From: Caballeronia calidae
GTDB taxonomy: Bacteria > Pseudomonadota > Gammaproteobacteria > Burkholderiales > Burkholderiaceae
Direction: 5' to 3'
Assembly: GCF_900044055.2 (NCBI RefSeq)
Contig: NZ_FCOX02000038.1
Coordinates: 22,755 to 86,754, forward strand
DNA: 64,000 bases
The notes below the pieces were generated by a model. That model had not been told where the DNA came from. It saw only the letters and a program-made list of their open reading frames with translations, and made no database searches. Shown here one piece after another: positions 8,198-16,311 of the stretch. How positions within the stretch are numbered: the stretch's first letter is position 1; each line of letters starts with the position of its first letter. A program made the position numbers and the translations under genes.

Positions 8198-9214
8198 CTA
8201 TCGACGACCACGCTGCAAAAAGGCCACGACGACGATCACGGCGCCCTGCACCGCCGCGTTCAGATACACGCTGATGATGCTCGTGAGATTCAGGATGTTG
8301 TTGATGACGGAAAGCAGAATCGCGCCGATGACCGTGCCGATCACACGCCCTTCGCCGCCCTTCAGCGCCGTCCCGCCGACGACCACGGCGGCGATCGCTT
8401 CCAGCTCCCACAGGATGCCGGTGGTCGGCGTGGCCGATCCGAGGCGCGGCACGTACAGAATGGTCGCGACGGCGACGCACAGCCCGAGCAACACATAGGT
8501 GACGATCTTCACGCGATCCACGCGGATCGCGGCATAGCGCGCGACCTGCTCGCTCGAACCGATCGCCTGCACATGCCGTCCGTACACGGTGCGGTTCAGC
8601 ACGAGCGCGCCGCCCGCCGCGACGATGAGAAACACCCAGATCGGCACCGGCACGTGCAGCACGCTCGCGTAATAGACCGGGCCGTACAGATCGACGAGCG
8701 AGTTGTCGAGCGTGAGCGCGCCGCCGTCCGCGAGCCACGTGAGCAGCGCGCGAAAGATGCCGAGCGTGCCCAGCGTGACGATGAACGGCTCGATGCGTCC
8801 CTTCGTCACGAGCAGGCCGTGCGCGAAGCCGAACAGCGCGCCGAGCAGCAGCGCGAGCACGATGCCGAGCGCGATGATCAGAAGCGGCGGCACCGCGTGA
8901 CCATGAAAGCCCTGCAAAAGCCCGTTCATCATGTAGATCATGCTGCCCGCGATCAGCGCGGCCATCGAGCCGACGGACAGATCGATGCCGCCCGAGATGA
9001 TCACGAAGGTCATCCCCACCGCGATGATGCCGATGAACGATGTACGCGTGAGCACGTTCATCGCGTTGTCGAAGGTGGCGAAGTCGCCGTTGAGCAAGGT
9101 GCCGCCGATGCACAGCGCGATCAGCCCGATCAGCGGCCCGACGCCGAACAGAAAGCGCGAAACGGCGGAAAGGCGGCTCTCGCTTTCGATGTCTTCAGTG
9201 TGTGCCGGTCGCAT
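8198..9214 (-). CDS. Sugar ABC transporter permease (RbsC-like)
   Basis: 338 residues with about nine or ten hydrophobic segments, for example VGPLIGLIALCIGGTLL, FIGIIAVGMTFVIISGGIDL and LLIIALGIVLALLLGALFGF. GGIDLSVGSM is the conserved permease motif facing the ATPase, and AVVVGGTALKGGEGRVIGTV is the family's late signature. It forms the membrane channel for the sugar bound by the 7200-8165 product. The gene overlaps the ATPase gene by 20 bases, and its start is supported by GAGG upstream. Nothing unusual was noted. Confidence 0.94.
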   Translation of the reverse strand: MRPAHTEDIESESRLSAVSRFLFGVGPLIGLIALCIGGTLLNGDFATFDNAMNVLTRTSFIGIIAVGMTFVIISGGIDLSVGSMAALIAGSMIYMMNGLLQGFHGHAVPPLLIIALGIVLALLLGALFGFAHGLLVTKGRIEPFIVTLGTLGIFRALLTWLADGGALTLDNSLVDLYGPVYYASVLHVPVPIWVFLIVAAGGALVLNRTVYGRHVQAIGSSEQVARYAAIRVDRVKIVTYVLLGLCVAVATILYVPRLGSATPTTGILWELEAIAAVVVGGTALKGGEGRVIGTVIGAILLSVINNILNLTSIISVYLNAAVQGAVIVVVAFLQRGRR

Positions 9215-10682
9215 GCGCGATCAACCTCTCTTCGGTCAGAAGGTCCATGCCGAGCGTCGCGACGAGCTCGCCCGCGCGCATCACCGCGACGCGATGGCAG
9301 AGCCCGATCAGTTCGATCAGCTCGGATGAAATCACGATCACCGCGCGGCCTTCGGCGGCGAGCCGATGAATCAGGAAGTAGATATCGCGTTTCGCGCCGA
9401 CATCGACGCCGCGCGTGGGTTCGTCGAGCACGATCACGCGCGGATCGGGATGCAGGAACTTCGCGAGCGCGAGCTTCTGCTGATTGCCGCCCGACAGCAT
9501 GCGCGCGCGGCTCGACGCATTGCCCGTGCGAATGCCGAAGTCCTTCAGCGCAGTCGCAAGCGCACCGCGCTCCGCGCGCGTATCGACGAGCGGATGCGCG
9601 TAGCGCTCGAGCGTCATCATCGTGAGATTGTCTTTCAGCGCCATGTCGACGTGCAGGCCGCGACCCTTGCGGTCTTCGCTCAGATAGGTGATGCCGTGCT
9701 TCATCGCATCGCGCGGGCTCTTCAGTCTGATCGTTGCGCCATTGATCACGATGCGCCCCGCGCTCAGCGGCCGCAAGCCGACGAGCGCCTCGAACAGCTC
9801 CGTGCGTCCCGCGCCGACGAGCCCCGCGAAACCGAACACCTCGCCTTCGCGCACGCTGAAGCTCACGCCGTCCGCCCAGCCCGGCACCGATGCCTGCTCG
9901 ATCTTCAACGCGACGGGCGCATCGTCGGCGAGCGCGGGCTTGGCCGGGAACATGTCGGAGACCTCGCGGCCGACCATCAGATTCGCCATCTGCTGACGCG
10001 TGAGCTCGTCGGTCGGCGCGCGCGCGACGAAGCGGCCATCGCGCATCACGATCACTTCGTCGGTGATGCGCTCGACTTCATCGAGCTTGTGCGAGATATA
10101 GACGATGGTCGTGCCCGCTTCCTTCAGACGCGCCATCAACGCGAACAGGCGCTGCGTCTCCGATGGCGTCAGCGTCGCGGTCGGCTCGTCCATGACGAGC
10201 AGGCGCGCATCGCGCAGCATCGCCTTCGCGATCTCGACGAGCTGCTTCTCCGCGACGATCAGATCGCGCACCTTCGTATCCGGATTCGTGTGCAGGCCGA
10301 CTTCGCTCAATCGCGCGCGCGCGGCGTCGCGCATCGCGGGCTCGTCGAGAAAGAAGCCTTTCTTCAGCTCGTGCCCGAGGAACATGTTCTGCGTGATGCT
10401 CAGGTGATCCGCGAGATTCAGTTCCTGGTGAATCAGCACGATGCCCGCATGTTCCGCATCGCGCGAGCTCGTGAAGCTGCGCTCCCTTTCGTCGATATAA
10501 ATCTCGCCCGCGTTCGCGCGCTCATAGCCCGCGAGTATCTTCATCAACGTCGACTTGCCCGCGCCGTTCTCGCCGAGCAATCCGTAGATGCGCCCCGGCG
10601 CGAGATCGAAGGTGACGCCGTGCAGCACGCGCACCGGCCCGAACTGCTTTTCGATGCCCTGAAAGCGCACGGCAAGGCTCAT
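9195..10682 (-). CDS. Sugar ABC transporter ATP-binding protein (RbsA-like, two ATPase domains)
   Basis: 495 residues from ATG 10682; a GTG six bases upstream overlaps the LacI stop and is an alternative. Both nucleotide-binding halves are visible. The first has LLGENGAGKSTLMKIL (Walker A), IAKAMLRDARLLVMDEPTA (Walker B) and VIVMRDG. The second has GFAGLVGAGRTELFEALVG, where the lysine of Walker A is replaced as in other RbsA-type second domains, then LSGGNQQKLALAKFL and VIVLDEPTRGVDVGAK. It energises uptake through the permease at 8198. It lies directly after the regulator gene within the same operon. Confidence 0.95.
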   Translation of the reverse strand: MSLAVRFQGIEKQFGPVRVLHGVTFDLAPGRIYGLLGENGAGKSTLMKILAGYERANAGEIYIDERERSFTSSRDAEHAGIVLIHQELNLADHLSITQNMFLGHELKKGFFLDEPAMRDAARARLSEVGLHTNPDTKVRDLIVAEKQLVEIAKAMLRDARLLVMDEPTATLTPSETQRLFALMARLKEAGTTIVYISHKLDEVERITDEVIVMRDGRFVARAPTDELTRQQMANLMVGREVSDMFPAKPALADDAPVALKIEQASVPGWADGVSFSVREGEVFGFAGLVGAGRTELFEALVGLRPLSAGRIVINGATIRLKSPRDAMKHGITYLSEDRKGRGLHVDMALKDNLTMMTLERYAHPLVDTRAERGALATALKDFGIRTGNASSRARMLSGGNQQKLALAKFLHPDPRVIVLDEPTRGVDVGAKRDIYFLIHRLAAEGRAVIVISSELIELIGLCHRVAVMRAGELVATLGMDLLTEERLIAHATGTH

Positions 10683-10684
10683 CG

Positions 10685-11704
10685 TCACGCGCTCCTTCGT
10701 TCGATGAGCCGATGCGGCAGCAGCACGCCCGGCACTTCCGCGCGCGGATCGCGCAGGCGTTTCAGCAGCAATTCGGCGGCGGTTTCGCCGAGCAGTTGCA
10801 TCGGCTGGGAGACGGTCGTAAGCGGCGGATCGACATGCGCGGCCACGGCGATATCGTCGAAGCCGACGACAGCGACATCGTCGGGCACGGAAAAGCCCGC
10901 GCCGCGAAAGCCGTTCATCACGCCGATGGCGAGCGTGTCGGACACGGCGAACGCGGCGGTCGGCCTCGCGTCACCAAGCGCCGCGAGTTGCGCGGCTGCG
11001 CGTTCGCCGGCGTCGTAGTCGAGGCTGTCGAGCTCGATGAGCCACGCCGGGTTCGGCTCGATGCCCGCGTCCTTCAGCGCATCGCGATAGCCCGCGAGCC
11101 GCTGACGTCCATACAGATAGCCGTGCCCCGAGTTGATGAGCGCGATACGCCGATGACCCTTCGCCGTCAGATAGCGCACGACATCGCCCGCGGCGAGATG
11201 ATTGTCGATGCCGACATACGGCACGCCGGCCGCCGGATCGAACTCGCAGCACGCGACCCACGGCAGCGCCGATGATTCCTCGGCAAGCGCCTTTTGCACG
11301 GCGGCGGGATCGAGACAGATCGCGCCGTCCGCGCGGCGTCCGCGCAGGAGATCGAAGTAGCTTCGCTCGCGCAACGGGTCCGCGCCGGTATCGCACAACA
11401 GCATGAAGTAGCCGTTCTGACGCGCGACGCTGTCGATGCCGCGCACGATCGCCGCATAGAACGGATTGCCGAAATCGGGGACCATCGTGAGCAGCAGGCG
11501 GCTTTCCGCCGTGCGCAGATTGCGCGCGAGCTCGTTGATGCGATAGCCGCTCGACGCGACCGCTTCGAGGACTCTCTCGCGCGTCGCCTCGCGAACGTTC
11601 GTGTGCCCGTTGAGCACGCGCGACACGGTGGCGACCGACACGCCCGCGCGCTCGGCGACGTCGGCAATCGATACTTCCTCGCGTGGACGAACCGTATCTG
11701 ACAT
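10685..11704 (-). CDS. LacI-family transcriptional regulator of the sugar operon
   Basis: 339 residues from ATG 11704. The helix-turn-helix VSIADVAERAGVSVATVSRV and the hinge YRINELARNLR are classical LacI/GalR features, followed by a periplasmic-binding-like effector domain (LLLTMVPDFGNPFYAAIV, VAVVGFDDIAVAAHVDPPLT). It is the first gene of the operon and overlaps the ATPase start region. A palindrome of the LacI class lies 30 bases upstream (11734-11747), so it most likely represses its own operon until the sugar is present. The start choice excludes about 26 in-frame codons that would run over the operator. Confidence 0.93.
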   Translation of the reverse strand: MSDTVRPREEVSIADVAERAGVSVATVSRVLNGHTNVREATRERVLEAVASSGYRINELARNLRTAESRLLLTMVPDFGNPFYAAIVRGIDSVARQNGYFMLLCDTGADPLRERSYFDLLRGRRADGAICLDPAAVQKALAEESSALPWVACCEFDPAAGVPYVGIDNHLAAGDVVRYLTAKGHRRIALINSGHGYLYGRQRLAGYRDALKDAGIEPNPAWLIELDSLDYDAGERAAAQLAALGDARPTAAFAVSDTLAIGVMNGFRGAGFSVPDDVAVVGFDDIAVAAHVDPPLTTVSQPMQLLGETAAELLLKRLRDPRAEVPGVLLPHRLIERRSA

Positions 11705-11733
11705 CGCTGAAACGTCGCTCGCGGCGATCGAGA

Positions 11734-11747
11734 TGTAATGGATTACA
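11734..11747. promoter_or_regulatory. Probable LacI-type operator
   Basis: TGTAATGGATTACA has perfect 6-base arms around a 2-base centre. It resembles the TGTAA-n-CG-n-TTACA pattern of GalR/LacI operators with one change in the central dinucleotide. It lies 30 bases before the start of the regulator and whole operon, where binding would block transcription. Confidence 0.75.
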
Positions 11748-11912
11748 TTATTTGATCGTACGAGCCGCGAAGGCAACTGCAATCGACTAGGGAAAAACGC
11801 TTAAAGGGAAAAGTCGCGCGCATGTGTCGATCTCGTGCGATGTTGCTCGTCGTGGTGTCAGAGCGGCCGATGACGCTCGACACCTATACACTGATTTCGA
11901 GGAGCGATCCAC

Positions 11913-12329
11913 ATGCGATTCATGATGCTGATGATCCCGCGCGGCTACGAAAGCGCGGAACCGGGCGCGATGCCGAGCGCGGACGCCGTCGCCGCGATGA
12001 TGAAGTACAACGAGGAACTGCAGAAGGCCGGCGTGCTGCTCGCGCTCGACGGGCTGCATCCGCCGTCGATGGGCGCGCGCGTCTCGTTCGAAGGCGGCAA
12101 GCCGCGTGTCACCGACGGCCCGTTCGCCGAGGCGAAGGAAGTGCTCGGCGGCTACTGGATGATCCAGGTGAAGTCACGCGAAGAGGCGATCGAATGGGCG
12201 AAGCGTTGTCCGGGCTCGGAGAACGAAGTCATCGAAGTGCGGCAGGTGCAGGAGATGGATGACTTCCCGCCCGATGTGCAGAAGGCCGCAGCGGGTTTCG
12301 ACGAAATGCAGAAGGCGGTGAAAAAGTGA
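11913..12329 (+). CDS. YciI/DGPF-domain protein
   Basis: 138 residues. RFMMLMIPRGYES at the start, the family signature RVTDGPFAEAKEVLGGYW near residue 70, and SREEAIEWAKRCPG mark a DGPF/YciI protein, a small dimeric alpha-beta barrel. Many Actinobacterial and Burkholderia genomes encode such proteins beside ECF sigma factors, but none is present here. The catalytic role is not known for this group; the fold is related to muconolactone isomerases. It is a single gene, convergent with the thiolase. The start is preceded by GAGGAGCGATCCAC. Confidence 0.88.
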   Translation: MRFMMLMIPRGYESAEPGAMPSADAVAAMMKYNEELQKAGVLLALDGLHPPSMGARVSFEGGKPRVTDGPFAEAKEVLGGYWMIQVKSREEAIEWAKRCPGSENEVIEVRQVQEMDDFPPDVQKAAAGFDEMQKAVKK

Positions 12330-12336
12330 ACGCGAT

Positions 12337-12359
12337 GGCCGGCAGGCACACTGCCGGCC
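12337..12359. terminator. Hairpin between convergent genes
   Basis: GGCCGGCAG / CTGCCGGCC stem of 9 bases with a GCACA loop, lying between the YciI stop (12329) and the thiolase stop (12367). No T run follows on either strand, so it may be a weak or Rho-assisted terminator. Confidence 0.45.
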
Positions 12360-12366
12360 GTGTCGC

Positions 12367-13560
12367 TTAGCCGATGCTTTCCAGCGCCAGCGCGATCCCC
12401 TGACCGCCGCCGATGCACAGCGTCACGATCGCGCGCTTCACGCCGTCGCGGCGCATCGCGTGAGCGAGGCGCGTCGTGAGCACCGCGCCAGTCGCGCCAA
12501 TCGGATGCCCATGCGCAATCGCGCCGCCCTCCACGTTGACGATCTCCTCCGGCACGCCCAGCGTCTTCGCCACGGCGATCGGCACCGCCGCGAAGGCTTC
12601 GTTGATCTCGAAGCGTTCCACGTCGCCGAGCGACCATCCCGCGCGCTGCAGCGCCTGCCGAACGGCGGGAACCGGCCCGAGCCCGAACAGGCCCGGCTCT
12701 ACCGCCGCCACGCCGAACGCCGCGAGCCGCACGAACGGTGCGATGCCGCGCGCCTCTGCTTCGTCGCGGCTCGTCACGATCATCGCCGATGCGCCGCTGT
12801 TCAGACCGGGCGCATTGCCCGCCGTGATCGTGCCGTCGGGGCGGAAGGCGGGACGCAGCTTCGCGAGCGTCGCGAGGGTCGTGTCGGGGCGCGGCTGCTC
12901 GTCGCGCGCGAACGCGACGGTTTCACGCCCCATCTTCACGTCGATGCCGACGATCTCCGCATCGAACGCACCGTCCTTCTGCGCCGCCGCGAACAACTGC
13001 TGCGAACGTTCGGCCCATCGGTCCTGCGCTTCACGCGTGATATCGAGCTTCGTCACGAGGTCTTCCGTGTGCCAGCCCGAATGCTCGCCGGAGAACGCAT
13101 CGACGAGGCCGTCGCGCAGCATGCTGTCGTAGATCTGCGCATTGCCCATCCGATAGCCGCGACGCCCGCCATCGAGCAGATACGGCGCGCGATCCATGTT
13201 CTCCATGCCGCCCGCGATGGCGAGCTTCGCCACGCCCGCCGCGATTTCCGTCGCCGCCGTCGCGATGGCCTGCGCGCCCGACCCGCACACGCGATTCACC
13301 GTCAGCGCGGGCACCGATACCGGCACGCCGCCGCCGACCGACGCCTGCCGCGCCGGATTCATGCGATTGCCCGCCTGGATCACGTTGCCGAACACGACCG
13401 TATCCACCGATGCCCGATCGAGCGCCGAGCCCGCGCGCCGCAGCGTTTCCGCGATCGCGGCGGCGCCGAGATCGACGGCCTGCGTGTCCTTCAGCGCGCC
13501 ATTGAACGCGCCGATCGCCGTGCGCACCGGATGACACAGCACAATCTCCTGAGAAAACAT
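12367..13560 (-). CDS. Acetyl-CoA C-acyltransferase (thiolase)
   Basis: 397 residues from ATG 13560, normal thiolase length. VNRVCGSGAQAIATAATEI contains the acyl-enzyme cysteine; FEINEAFAAVPIAVAK, VNVEGGAIAHGHPIGATGA (active-site histidine) and VTLCIGGGQGIALALE (proton-relay cysteine) complete the catalytic set. It either condenses two acetyl-CoA or cleaves 3-ketoacyl-CoA. It is transcribed with the short-chain dehydrogenase upstream (13-base gap) and probably controlled by the nearby MarR regulator. The unit could serve an acyl-CoA degradation step or, less likely, polymer synthesis; sequence does not decide this. Confidence 0.93.
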   Translation of the reverse strand: MFSQEIVLCHPVRTAIGAFNGALKDTQAVDLGAAAIAETLRRAGSALDRASVDTVVFGNVIQAGNRMNPARQASVGGGVPVSVPALTVNRVCGSGAQAIATAATEIAAGVAKLAIAGGMENMDRAPYLLDGGRRGYRMGNAQIYDSMLRDGLVDAFSGEHSGWHTEDLVTKLDITREAQDRWAERSQQLFAAAQKDGAFDAEIVGIDVKMGRETVAFARDEQPRPDTTLATLAKLRPAFRPDGTITAGNAPGLNSGASAMIVTSRDEAEARGIAPFVRLAAFGVAAVEPGLFGLGPVPAVRQALQRAGWSLGDVERFEINEAFAAVPIAVAKTLGVPEEIVNVEGGAIAHGHPIGATGAVLTTRLAHAMRRDGVKRAIVTLCIGGGQGIALALESIG

Positions 13561-13573
13561 GTCGATGCCCCCG

Positions 13574-14281
13574 TTAGCGCGGAATGCCGGTGAGATAAAG
13601 CGGCGCGTCGGTGGAAAGCGACTGCTTGACGGCGCGGCCGGTGTCATCGACGAGGACTTCTTCCTGGTTCTTCTCGACCGCGGCGAGCACTTCGTTCACC
13701 ACGTGCGCCGGCGTCGACTTCGGCGCGGTGACTTGCGCGGTCATGTCGGTGTCGATGTAGCCGGGATGCGCCGCCACCACGAGCGTGCCCTGCACGCGCA
13801 ACTCCTCGCGCAGTGCGTTGGTCGCGGCCCACGCCGCCGCCTTCGAGATGTGATACGCGCCGCCCGCCGGCAGCGAGACCCAGCTCAGCACCGACAAGAT
13901 ATTGATGACCGCGCCGCCGCCGTTCTTCTTCAGCACGGGCGCGAACGCCTGGGTCAGCGCAATCGGGCCGAAGGTGTTGATCTCGAGCAGATCGCGGATG
14001 CCCTGCGTCGATGTCGCATCGACGACGAGCCCGCGCGTCGTCACGCCCGCGTTGTTCACGATCACGTCGACGTCGGTGTACGTGGCGGCCGCTTCGGCGA
14101 TATCGGCGGCGTCGGTCACATCGAGCCGGATCGCCTCGACGCCCGGAATATCGACGCTCTTCGGATCGCGCGCGGCCGCATACACCTTCGCCGCGCCCGC
14201 TTCGAGCAGCGATTTCGCGAACTGTTTGCCGAGACCGCGATTCGCGCCGGTCACGAGTACCACTTTTCCTTTGATCTGCAT
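13574..14281 (-). CDS. Short-chain dehydrogenase/reductase
   Basis: 235 residues from ATG 14281 with GGAG upstream. The classical SDR pattern is present: VVLVTGANRGLGKQFAKSLL for the cofactor, VIVNNAGVTTRG, ILSVLSWVSLPAGGAYHISK with serine, tyrosine and lysine of the catalytic site, and AAHPGYIDTDM. It uses NAD(H) or NADP(H) to oxidise or reduce an alcohol or ketone; the substrate is unknown. It heads a two-gene unit with the thiolase and has a 12-base palindrome (14300-14311) just upstream that also occurs in front of the MarR gene, which points to MarR control. Confidence 0.92.
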   Translation of the reverse strand: MQIKGKVVLVTGANRGLGKQFAKSLLEAGAAKVYAAARDPKSVDIPGVEAIRLDVTDAADIAEAAATYTDVDVIVNNAGVTTRGLVVDATSTQGIRDLLEINTFGPIALTQAFAPVLKKNGGGAVINILSVLSWVSLPAGGAYHISKAAAWAATNALREELRVQGTLVVAAHPGYIDTDMTAQVTAPKSTPAHVVNEVLAAVEKNQEEVLVDDTGRAVKQSLSTDAPLYLTGIPR

Positions 14282-14299
14282 GCTGTGCTCCATCAAACT

Positions 14300-14311
14300 G
14301 TGCATATGCAC
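14300..14311. promoter_or_regulatory. Probable MarR operator in front of the SDR-thiolase unit
   Basis: GTGCATATGCAC, a perfect 12-base palindrome 18 bases upstream of the SDR start. An identical core occurs at 14807-14818 upstream of the MarR gene. Confidence 0.75.
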
Positions 14312-14324
14312 TAATAAGGTCGAA

Positions 14325-14349
14325 CAAAAGGCCCGCGCATGGCGGGCCT
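14325..14349 (-). terminator. Terminator of the MarR gene
   Basis: AGGCCCGC / GCGGGCCT stem with a 5-base loop, followed on the minus strand by TTTTGTT. It lies 13 bases after the MarR stop, so the SDR-thiolase unit downstream needs its own promoter. Confidence 0.8.
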
Positions 14350-14361
14350 GCTGTGCTCCAC

Positions 14362-14790
14362 TCACTCCATCGTCGTCAGTTCGAACAGCGATTTGCGCAA
14401 TGCCTTCGCGCGTTTCTCGCCGAACTTGGCCTCGAACTCCGCCTGCGCCGTGCGCCATTGCGCCGACGCCTTCGCGAGCGTATCGCGGCCCGACGCCGTG
14501 AGCCGCAGACCGACCGCGCGCGAACTCGCCAACTCCTGAGCCGCCTCGACGATGCCGTCGCGCTGCAAGGGCTTCAACGCACGCACGAGCGTCGTGCGGT
14601 CCATGACCATCGATTCGGACAGCTCGGCCATCTGCACGCCCGGCTTGCGTCCGATCGCGGCGATGATCGTGAACTGCGCCGCCGTGATGCCGACCACGTT
14701 CAAATGCCGCTCGTACAGCTGCGACACATAGCGCGCGGCCTGACGGATCGCGAAACAGTTGCAGTCGAGAGGAGAAGAGTTGGAATTCAT
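14362..14790 (-). CDS. MarR-family transcriptional regulator
   Basis: 142 residues from ATG 14790 (an ATG four codons upstream is possible). The winged-helix core is visible as VVGITAAQFTIIAAIGRKPG, then MAELSESMVMDRTTLVRALK and GLRLTASGRDTLAKAS. The early cysteines in PLDCNCFAIRQAARY are a feature seen in a subgroup of MarR proteins and could make it redox- or electrophile-responsive; that is inference. It lies upstream of the SDR-thiolase unit, and the same palindrome precedes both, so it likely represses both itself and that unit. Confidence 0.92.
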   Translation of the reverse strand: MNSNSSPLDCNCFAIRQAARYVSQLYERHLNVVGITAAQFTIIAAIGRKPGVQMAELSESMVMDRTTLVRALKPLQRDGIVEAAQELASSRAVGLRLTASGRDTLAKASAQWRTAQAEFEAKFGEKRAKALRKSLFELTTME

Positions 14791-14805
14791 GTGTCGCAGC
14801 ATATG

Positions 14806-14819
14806 AGTGCATATGCACT
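14806..14819. promoter_or_regulatory. Probable MarR operator in front of the MarR gene
   Basis: AGTGCATATGCACT is a perfect 14-base palindrome sharing its 12-base core with the site at 14300-14311. It lies 15 bases upstream of the chosen MarR start, a good position for autorepression. Confidence 0.78.
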
Positions 14820-15149
14820 TTGTCAAGCCGCGAAATTCCAATCGATGCGATAGGCGCGCGGCGGGAATGGTCGGGAATCGTCGCGCGCGGCCGGGCGGCA
14901 AAATGCGCGAAGCCGCTTCGGGCGTGCGCTGCGGACGCATCGGGCCTATGCCGAAATCCGCATCCGACGCGCGACTTAACACCAAGACGCGGCGAATTTG
15001 GTTTCCTAAATTGCGCATGTCCGCTGCCTGTGCCGGGCCGCGCGCGAAGCGGGTGCTTACTTCATCGGACGATCGAGGGTATGCCCGTCTTGCCGGCACT
15101 GAAACGGTCATGTTCCGTTCGATTGCCAAACCAAAATGGAGAGGAAACC
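14820..15149. other. Divergent intergenic region between the MarR and binding-protein genes
   Basis: About 330 bases without a convincing gene. It must carry the promoters of the MarR gene (leftward) and the binding-protein gene (rightward). No further strong palindrome or RNA motif was recognised. Confidence 0.45.
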
Positions 15150-16304
15150 ATGCGCATCCGTACCAAACCTTTGGCATTGCTGGTGGCATGCGCCACGGCC
15201 GCCCTTGGCGTTGTGCCTTTCGCGGCGAGCGCCGACGAATTGCCGGTGAAAGTGGGCTTCGCCGCGCCGCTCACGGGCGCGAATGCGGGTTACGGGAAGG
15301 ACCTTCAGAACGGCGTGCAGCTCGCGCTCGACGAAGCCAACGCGAAGAAAATCAGCATCGGCGGCAAGACGGCGAAGTTCGAGATTCGCGCGGAAGACGA
15401 TCAGGCCGACCCGCGCGTCGGCGTGCAGGCGGCGCAGAAGCTCGTCGACGATGGCGTGGTCGTCGTCGTCGGACACTTCAATTCGGGCACGACGCTGCCC
15501 GCCTCGCCGATCTACAACAGTGCCGGCATTCCGACGATCGACCCCGCCGCGACCAATCCGACCATCACGACGCGCGGCCTCGAAAACATGTTCACGGTGA
15601 TTTCGAGCGACGCGCAGAACGCGGGCAACGCCGGCGTCTACGCGGTGACGACGACGAAGGCGAAGCGCATCGCGATCATCGACGACCGCACGGCCTTCGG
15701 TCAGGGCGAGGCGGACGAGTTCGAGAAGGCCGTGAAGGCGAAGGGCGGCACGATCGTCACGCGCGAATACAGCGACAACCAGACCGTCGATTTCAGCGCG
15801 CAACTCACGCGCATCAAGGCGACCAACGCGGATCTGATCTTCTTCGGCGGCCTCGACCGGCAGGCGGCGGCGGTCGTCAAGCGAATGAAGCAGCTCGGCA
15901 TGAACGCGCAGTTCGTGGGCGGCGGCGGCGTGATGGACGCCGATTTCCTCAAGCTCGCCGGCGACGCCGCCGAGGGCGCGCAGGCGTGGGAATACGGCAG
16001 CCCGCTCGACAAGCTGCCCGCAGGCAAGGCGTTCAGCGACAAGTTCCAGAAGCGCTTCGGCGTGGCCATCCTGTCGTACGCGCCGTTCGGCTATGACGCC
16101 GCGTGGGCCGCCATCCACGCGATGCAGAAAGCCAATTCCATCGATCCGAAGGTGTACCGGACGGTCTTGAAGTCGAACCAGTTCGAAGGCATCACCGGGC
16201 CGATCGCGTTCGAGAGCAACGGCGCGCTGAAGAACGCATCGTCGACGCTGTATCAGGTCAAGAACGGACAGTGGGAATCCGTCGTGACCAAGCACGGCAT
16301 GTGA
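15150..16304 (+). CDS. Branched-chain amino-acid type ABC binding protein (LivJ-like)
   Basis: 384 residues from ATG 15150, after GGAGAGGAAACC. The signal peptide ends in PFAASADELPVKVGFAAPLT. GYGKDLQNGVQLALDEAN, then GHFNSGTTLPASPIYNSAGI and DDRTAFGQGEADEFEKAV are hallmarks of the LivJ/LivK group, which bind leucine, isoleucine, valine or related compounds in the periplasm. No permease or ATPase gene lies nearby, so it must work with a transporter encoded elsewhere. Its gene is followed by a convergent LysR gene after only 7 bases. Confidence 0.93.
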   Translation: MRIRTKPLALLVACATAALGVVPFAASADELPVKVGFAAPLTGANAGYGKDLQNGVQLALDEANAKKISIGGKTAKFEIRAEDDQADPRVGVQAAQKLVDDGVVVVVGHFNSGTTLPASPIYNSAGIPTIDPAATNPTITTRGLENMFTVISSDAQNAGNAGVYAVTTTKAKRIAIIDDRTAFGQGEADEFEKAVKAKGGTIVTREYSDNQTVDFSAQLTRIKATNADLIFFGGLDRQAAAVVKRMKQLGMNAQFVGGGGVMDADFLKLAGDAAEGAQAWEYGSPLDKLPAGKAFSDKFQKRFGVAILSYAPFGYDAAWAAIHAMQKANSIDPKVYRTVLKSNQFEGITGPIAFESNGALKNASSTLYQVKNGQWESVVTKHGM

Positions 16305-16311
16305 TGACGGT

